Source: Patagioenas fasciata (lineage: Eukaryota > Chordata > Aves > Columbiformes > Columbidae). Taken from it: 64,000 bases of DNA. The number at the start of each line of letters is the position of its first letter. Positions within the stretch are counted from its first letter, which is position 1. The translations under genes were made by a program, and so were the position numbers. Where the stretch lies: assembly GCF_037038585.1 (NCBI RefSeq), contig NC_092520.1:120870001-120934000 (forward strand), read 5' to 3'. The notes below the pieces were generated by a model, which saw only the letters and a program-made list of their open reading frames with translations, did not search any database and was not told where the DNA came from. Positions 57,991 to 64,000 of the stretch are shown piece after piece.

Positions 57991-59399
57991 CTACTGCTTT
58001 TTCTCCTCCTCAGGTTTTTCAGCCTCTGCTTCTCCAACTGATAAAGTGCCACTACCGTATTTTTTCACTCGGGTTTCTACTCTGGCAAGTCTTTGCTTCA
58101 CCTTTTGTTGAGATGAGGAGTATTCTGCCAAGAGCCGAGCAAACCTCGTCTGCAGCGTATCCAGAGCTGTTTCAAGTTTTTCTATTTTTTCTTCCAAGTC
58201 TTTTGGGTCAGCTCCTGCTTTTGCTGCTTCCTCATCTATTAAATTGTCTTTCATCAGAATTTGTCGCCCTTTCTCTTCCAGAGCCTTTTTGGCTTCTGGG
58301 TATTCTGTGAGGGCTTCCATTAAATCATCTTTAGACAAGCAGAATAAATCAGAATAACCAATGCTCCTTATGTTGGCTGTCCTCCTGTTGCCAGATTTGC
58401 TACCTTTGATGTTTAGGATGCTGATTTCACCAAAGTAGCTGCCATCGCTTAGGACTACGAATTGGGTTATGCCATCATCTGCCACCACAGCCAATTTTCC
58501 CTCCTTAATAATGTACATTTCTCTCCCAATATCTCCTTTTTTGCAAATGTAGTCCCCAGGACTGAAGACCGTAGGTTTCAGTTTCAGCACCAGCTCAATG
58601 AGAAGTCCAGCTTCACAGTCCTGGAATATACGCACTTTCTTCAGTGTGTCCAAATGGACGTTGATGGCAATTTCAGCCTTCAACTTGTCAGGCAGATTTT
58701 TGAGAACTTCCTTCTCATCCACCGTTTTCTTGTTGGTCCAGAGGTAATCAAACCACTTAATAACCCTGGCTTCCAAATCCTTGGTCACTTTTCGGAAATG
58801 CATGTACTGTTTAATGGAATCGACCTTGGCCTGGAACTCTGCCCTGGAGGCGTTCATGTTGGAAATCATGGAGCCCACGTTACCGACGATGGTAGCGAAG
58901 ATCAGCACACCCACCAGGAAGTCAATGACCACAAAGAGATACTCCTCATCTTTCACCGGAGGAGGCGTTTCTCCGATGGTCGTCAGCGTGAGCGTCGACC
59001 AGTACAGACTGTAAATGTACTTTCTAGACAGACGCGCGTACTCTGGAATGGAGGTGTTGGGGTAGACCCAAGAGTCGGTTCCAAATCCGATTACCTTCGA
59101 AATGGCAAAGTATATACAGGCGTTCCAGTGGATGATAATAAGAATGTACAAGACAAGATTTCCAATACGAAACATGTTTGGATAATTTGTCCTGGTTTCT
59201 GTACGATCAAAAAACTCAAACAGCCGAGAAATCCTCAGCAAGCGGTTAAATCGCAGCTCAGGGTAGTTCAAACCAAGCTTCAAATATGCCAGGTCTGTTG
59301 GCACAAGAGACAGCACATCCAGTTTGAACTGCAGTGTTTTGGTGTAATGATCTCGTAATTTCTTCTCATCCTGAACTAGCAAGCCTTGTTCAAGGAAGC
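57991..59399 (-). CDS. CNGA3: CNGA3 last coding exon (S4 to C-terminus)
   Basis: Cone photoreceptor cGMP-gated cation channel alpha subunit, a plasma-membrane protein of cone outer segments. The acceptor AG is at 59401-59400 and the stop at 57993-57991. It encodes 468 residues after a Gly split with the previous exon. Approximate positions within this exon: S4 with [15 protein letters not shown] at 48-63, S5 at 74-98, pore helix and filter [11 protein letters not shown] at 135-146, S6 at 152-176, C-linker at 180-265, cyclic-nucleotide-binding domain at 270-365 (SYFGEIS and NRRTANIRS, with the Arg and Thr that contact cGMP), coiled coil at 400-445, acidic/Lys tail ending EEEKKQ. The pore Glu of TIGE is present. 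Identity to CNGA3 rather than rod CNGA1 rests on the overall match and the C-terminal PKDLEEK and [12 protein letters not shown] segments. A weak ATTAAA on the minus strand at 57575-57570 is a possible poly(A) signal. Confidence 0.96.
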
Positions 59400-60480
59400 C
59401 TTCAAAGAATAAAAATATGTATTTTACTTGTTAGAATAAAAATACCATCAACAGTACCGAGTGACTTACATTGCAGATACCTGAGAACACTAAGATTTGT
59501 ACTGTTACGCACACAGGCTTTGATACACTATGAGTTCATTTAATAAAAAATATTTAGTTGCAAATTGAAATATTTCAGTTACGTTTCAAAGCTGATATAT
59601 AATGGTGTAGAGCAATGACTCTATGATTACCGCAGTGCTCCCTGCCCCTTTCTGCTCTATTCTGGGAGAGCTGTACCTTTGTCTTTTAGATAAGTTTAAG
59701 GAAAAAAGAAAAAAAGGAGGGGGAGATTCGAATGTCTCATTTTTCATGAATTGTTGCCATGAGTCATACCTAAAGTTAAGCAAGTGTTAAACAATTGTGT
59801 ATAAAATCAGAGTGGAATATTTTAAACTAAATACCAAGAATAAGTAGGTATAATGGATTGTTGGAACCTTCTTCAAGACAACATAGCTACCCTTGAGATA
59901 ATGAAATCCATCTTTTTCTTCCCCGAGCCATGTTTCTCCTCTCGTGTCCAATGTGAAAGCCGACAGGATTTTCCTTTTCAGTTGGGGAAAATGTTTTGCA
60001 CCTTTTGTGTGTTTCTAGTGAGAGCTACTAAGCAGAATGTTGTACATTGGTATTTCTTCATTCAAAAGACTTTGGAAAGTATAAGATTTTTTAAAATATG
60101 AGAAGACATAAGCTGCAGTAAAAGACCTTAAACTGCATCTGTGTGAGAGTTCTCACAGAAAGGCTGCCTGAGCAGCACAGCCGCAGTGCTTTTTTGTACC
60201 TCAGAAAGCACGAGATCTTGAAAATGTTCCAAAAGGAACAACGAATGCACTGTAAAATGTTGCAATTGCAAGTGGAGATGTTCAACTGTCTGCCCACCAA
60301 GCCAGCCAGGAGAAGTCCACTGAGAGAAAAACAAAACATCCCCTGTGTGCTGGGGATTACTGCATTTTGCTAATCCTTTAGCAATCTACAAGCAGCAACT
60401 TTCTCAGCAAAGCATCTGCTGATGAAGACCAAGCTGCATTTCTTTCTGCCGTACACAGCACAGCTGTATTTCTGGAATAC

Positions 60481-60554
60481 GTGTGTATCTGTGCAGCTGC
60501 CTCATGTATGTGTGTGTATCTGTACAGCTGCCTCATGTATATGTGTGTATCTGT
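60481..60554. repeat. 31-bp tandem repeat (2.4 copies)
   Basis: Units start at 60481, 60512 and 60543, each opening GTGTGTATCTGT. The first two continue CAGCTGCCTCATGTAT with a single G/A difference. Lies in the CNGA3 intron. Confidence 0.9.
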
Positions 60555-60869
60555 CTTTAGGTATCTGCAAACTGATGGTGACTACAAGTGGCAGTAGTTC
60601 CTGTGCCATTAATATGTTACCTCCCAGAAACCTCCTGAAAGAGCTGCTTGAATATGCCCTTATTAACAGAATTATGCAACTAAACAGGAAAGTTCCCAGA
60701 AACATGCATTTCTGACTCACAGTTATTAAAAAGTAACTTTGAAAACACATTCCTCCAGAAAGGGGATAAAAGCTCCTCAGCTCTTTTTTTTTTTTTTGTC
60801 TTCTCAAAGAACTGGACTCCTATCGTAAAACCTTTTGAAAGCATCAAAATGCGGGAAGTTCTGAGCACA

Positions 60870-61467
60870 CAACTGGGGTGCACTGAGCACAGCATTACCA
60901 GCCAGGCAAGGGAGGTGATTATCTCGCTCTGCTCTGCACTGGTGCAGCCTCACCTGGAGCACTGTGTGCAGTTCTGGGTGCCACAGGATAAAAAAGAAGA
61001 TATTAAGCTACTAGAGAGTGTCCAGAAGAGGGACACAAAGTTGGTGAAGGGTTTGGAGGGGAAGCTCTATGAGGAGCAGCTAAAGTCACTGCATTTGTTC
61101 AGCCTGGAGAAGAGGAGACTGAGGGGCAACCCCATGGGGCTCCAACTTCCTCACAAGGGGAGGAGGAGGGGCAGGTGCTGATCTCTTCTCTCTGGTGACC
61201 AGTGACAGAACCTGAGGGAATGTCAGGAAGATGTGCCAGGGGAGGTTCAGGTTGGACATGAGGAAAAGGTTCTTCCCCCAGAGGGCACTGGAACAGGCTC
61301 CCCAGGGAGGTGTCATGGCCCCAAGCCTGACAGTGTTCAAGAAGAGACTGGACAACACCCTCAGACACATGGTGTGAACTGTGGAGTTGTCATATGCAGG
61401 GACAGGAGTTGGACTCAATGATCCTTGTGGGTCCCTTCCAACTCAGGACATTCTGTGATTCTATGAC
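60870..61467 (+). mobile_element. CR1 LINE fragment, ORF2 C-terminus and 3' UTR
   Basis: About 600 bp in the CNGA3 intron, antisense to that gene. A broken frame at 60849-61181 shows [20 protein letters not shown] and [12 protein letters not shown]. The 3' part has GATCCTTGTGGGTCCCTTCC and ends ATTCTGTGATTCTATGA. 5'-truncated and frameshifted. Confidence 0.87.
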
Positions 61468-62850
61468 CTCCTGCTGAGAGATGTGAATCATTCCTCAGGA
61501 CACAGTCACTAAATAGGTGAAACACAGTGAGAGAGGCCCTGCAGCCAGACAGGAATGCAGTACAGAGAACCTGATGTGGATCACGGTAGTTGTGGGGCTG
61601 TCTAGAACCCAGATCAAAGCTGTCCATAGACAGTGAGGAGTCACACTCTTCCTCAAAGGCTTCCAGGACCTCTGACCCCAGGGGAGATGGACCTTGCAGA
61701 CTTACAGAAAAAGGCAGCAGGCACAGCCAGACCCAGGAGGGCTAGTTAAGAGAGCTGATGAAGTTTTCAGCACCTAAAAGAAGTGATTCCCTTATTTTTA
61801 GTGCTTCAAACTGCAGCAGGCAGCTGCACTGAAGCATTCAGGAGGTCTCTGCAGCAAGTCTGCAGCTCCAGTCCAGGCCTGCAATGCCAGCCTTCTAACC
61901 ACGTTGAACAACTGTAAAATCATTATCAGGACAGACCTGGAAATTTTATAACCTGCATTACCCTGGACATGCTCAATTTCTGCTTGGTTCTTTCCCATTA
62001 CAATAACATATGTAACTGCAGAAGAGAAATTTAGTTACCACTGTTGAAATTTTAACTATACAAAGAAGATGAAGCCCCCTGCCCTGCCTCAAATTTTGAT
62101 TTAGGCTGCTATCTGAAATAGACTTTCCTGTTGAACAAGGCACCTGCTACATTTAAGAATTTGGCTTGCCATGAGTTGTGCGCTTCCAAAAGTGACAGCA
62201 TTTTTAGCCTCTGTCTTGTAATTATGTTTACAACTTGTCACAAGCCATAATTAATGTCAAGCTGTCAGCACAATTTAAAAAAGAAAAAAGAAAATTTAAA
62301 GATCAAAGATTTAAAAGAATTCTCATTTTCACGACCCTCTCAAGAGACATTTTAGGGCTGTATCTGTACCAGTAAACAGAATAAGCCAGGAAATGTTCTC
62401 TGGCCTCGAGACCAGCCACCATGACAGGTTCTATTCACATGTAAGTTCTCCCAGCCCCCTTCAAAAATGACACCATCAACAACACCCAACCTCTGCTGTC
62501 CTTCCAGCTGTGCCCAGACACTGCCTGAGGGAGTGCTGGCTGCCATAGACCACAGTGCATGCAACCAAGTACATCAAAGACTATTCTAGCAATTTAATGG
62601 TATGGATCACTGTACATCATTGCTTAGGCCTGTGTTACAACCTTGTTCAGCTTAAAACAGATATCCCTTTAAGGCTAGAATCTCTATCAGCCGGGCATGT
62701 GCAAATACAGAATCTTCTCAGCCTGTCTGGAGTACAAAAGCAGGGACAGGAAGCTGAAGAGAACCACTTCACACATGACGTGGCATGGTCCTCACAGATC
62801 CATCAGGTTCGCACTTCCTTCAGGAAGGCGGGACCTAAGCAGAGGTGCTT

Positions 62851-62900
62851 GGGTTAACCCCATACCACCACCCTCCTGGGTTAACCCAATAACCACCACC
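62851..62900. repeat. 27-bp imperfect tandem duplication
   Basis: GGGTTAACCC at 62851 and 62878, each followed by an ACCACCACC-type run. Lies in the CNGA3 intron. Confidence 0.8.
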
Positions 62901-63449
62901 AGGCACTGGGAGACCCAGCCAGGACCTCACAGAGGCTGCAGGAGATAGAGCTGGTGGCAGCACTGCTGGTTCCAGGCAGGGTGCTGCAGACTGGAGGCTG
63001 AAGGCGGAGACCAGGTCTTGCTCTTGACCAACTCAATAATCACTTCTGTGCTGCACAACTCGGCTAAGAAAATGCAGCACTTGAGGGGTGCCTTGATTTC
63101 TTGCCCAATCTAATGAGCACAAGCATTATATCATGCACAGAGTGATCATGACATGCAAAGTGCCTTATCCCCCCCTTCCCCACACAGGCTGTTACAGTGG
63201 TTATTCAGTCAGTGTCTGGCATGCTTATTAAGCACTGGTAGACCTAAATTTAGAGACAATTGAAGTGCAGGATGTCCAGTCTTAGAATACTCCAAGCTGG
63301 TCAGAGACTTCGTCTTCCCAAATCCTCTACATCTGGGCTTTGCTGGAGACAGGCTACTACACTGATTGGGCCCCAGAGAGGAATTTGTTTCCAGCCTTTA
63401 TAGATCCATGCTGTATCTGAAAACACTGCGAAACCCCAGACAGACTCAC

Positions 63450-63556
63450 CTGTCCTGAATCTGACAAACATGTCGAGAACATAGATGATATCAGAGCCAT
63501 AATCCAAGAACAGCCATATTTTAATATGGTCAACTTGTAGCTCATCAAAGCAGGCT
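63450..63556 (-). CDS. CNGA3: CNGA3 internal coding exon (S2-S3)
   Basis: 107 bp on the minus strand; acceptor CTTTAG (AG at 63558-63557), donor GTGAGT beginning at 63449. It encodes A-C-F-D-E-L-Q to F-V-R-F-R-T with one base left over at each end. The terminal G joins GC at 59399 to make Gly, giving FRTGFLEQG as in CNG channel alpha subunits. It holds the end of S2 and most of S3 ([18 protein letters not shown]). The CNGA3 exons for the N-terminus and S1 are not in the window. Confidence 0.93.
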
Positions 63557-64000
63557 CTAAAGAAACAAAGATAATAAAAATAAAAATAAAATTAAATTAA
63601 ATTAAAAATAATAATAGTAATAATAATACACCAATTGCATAAGCAGAGTTCTTGCAATGTGTCTCCTAGCAGCATGTTAGTGCACACTACCAGCACTGAA
63701 AAATTAAGGGCAGCATAGCTCCATGCCTAGATATCTGCACACTAGAGCTCTGTCTAAACAGACTCTAGGATCTTTTAGATGTTTAGGCCAGGAGCAAAAC
63801 CCAAACACGTAGTTGCCACACAAGTGCACTTACAGAGAAATACACATATCCTACAATCAAACATGCATCGGATTTCATGGGATACGCATCTCCATTAAGA
63901 TAATTCCCAAATAAAATATTTGTTTCTAAGTGGCAAGCCATCCTCACCTCTCCCTTTCATCTGACAGAGCTTAGGTGAGTCATTTCCACACCACTTCATT
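63557..64000 (-). other. CNGA3 intron, continues past the window
   Basis: No further CNGA3 exon (S1 or N-terminus) could be found here. The A/T tract at 63571-63629 is the only feature. Confidence 0.6.
63571..63629. repeat. A/T-rich low-complexity tract (AATAA/AATTAA)
   Basis: About 60 bp of AATAAAAATAAA, AATTAAATTAA and AATAATAATA. On the minus strand it sits immediately upstream of the CNGA3 exon acceptor (63557) and supplies T-rich intron sequence. Confidence 0.9.

Larger units (their letters stand above)
59400..63449 (-). other. CNGA3 intron, 4.05 kb
   Basis: Intron between the S2-S3 exon and the terminal exon. Holds the CR1 copy at 60870 and the tandem repeats at 60481 and 62851. Confidence 0.85.

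Noticed and set aside
58462..59358. 298-codon + strand open frame
   Set aside because: Lies exactly antisense to the CNGA3 terminal exon, whose minus frame is an unmistakable channel protein. It is a shadow frame.

Overview
The window is vertebrate genomic DNA, almost certainly from a bird. It is AT-rich, intron-dominated and gene-poor. Its recognisable dispersed repeats are 3' fragments of CR1 LINEs ending in the ATTCTATG-type tail typical of avian genomes. No Alu, B1 or L1-like repeats were noticed. The exact species cannot be read from the sequence.

Two protein-coding genes are present, tail to tail. UBE3A (E6AP, a HECT E3 ubiquitin ligase) runs on the + strand. A tentative 5' non-coding exon lies at 1582-1649, coding starts at 10831 and the stop is at 44722. 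All coding exons could be placed by splice sites and reading phase; they join into one 2643-nt frame of 880 residues. They comprise two alternative N-terminal exons, an AZUL zinc-finger exon, one large 1256-bp exon and seven HECT exons. The promoter is not in the window. CNGA3 (cone photoreceptor cyclic-nucleotide-gated channel alpha subunit) runs on the - strand. Only its last two coding exons are present (63556-63450 and 59399-57991), covering S2/S3 to the C-terminus; the 5' part lies beyond position 64000.

Layout: 1-10731, 5' intronic DNA with a mariner-type MITE and CR1 fragments; 10732-14316, alternative UBE3A N-terminal exons; 14317-24332, intron with an old tRNA-SINE-like element and a reverse CR1; 24333-29702, the AZUL and central exons; 29703-44722, HECT exons and introns; 44723 to about 45.3 kb, UBE3A 3' UTR; about 45.3-57.99 kb, intergenic DNA without a convincing gene; 57991-64000, the CNGA3 3' half.

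The two genes are functionally unrelated (nuclear/cytosolic ubiquitination versus cone phototransduction). Their adjacency is the ancestral vertebrate arrangement that predates the mammalian Prader-Willi/Angelman imprinted domain. I found no new multi-gene system. The observations most worth checking are: (i) a 1-nt length change in the conserved alternative UBE3A exon that turns its coding start into a short upstream ORF; (ii) a 33-bp intronic tandem duplication that creates an in-frame competing splice acceptor before the main UBE3A exon; (iii) an isolated 28-bp near-identical copy of CNGA3 coding sequence about 0.9 kb downstream of its stop codon.
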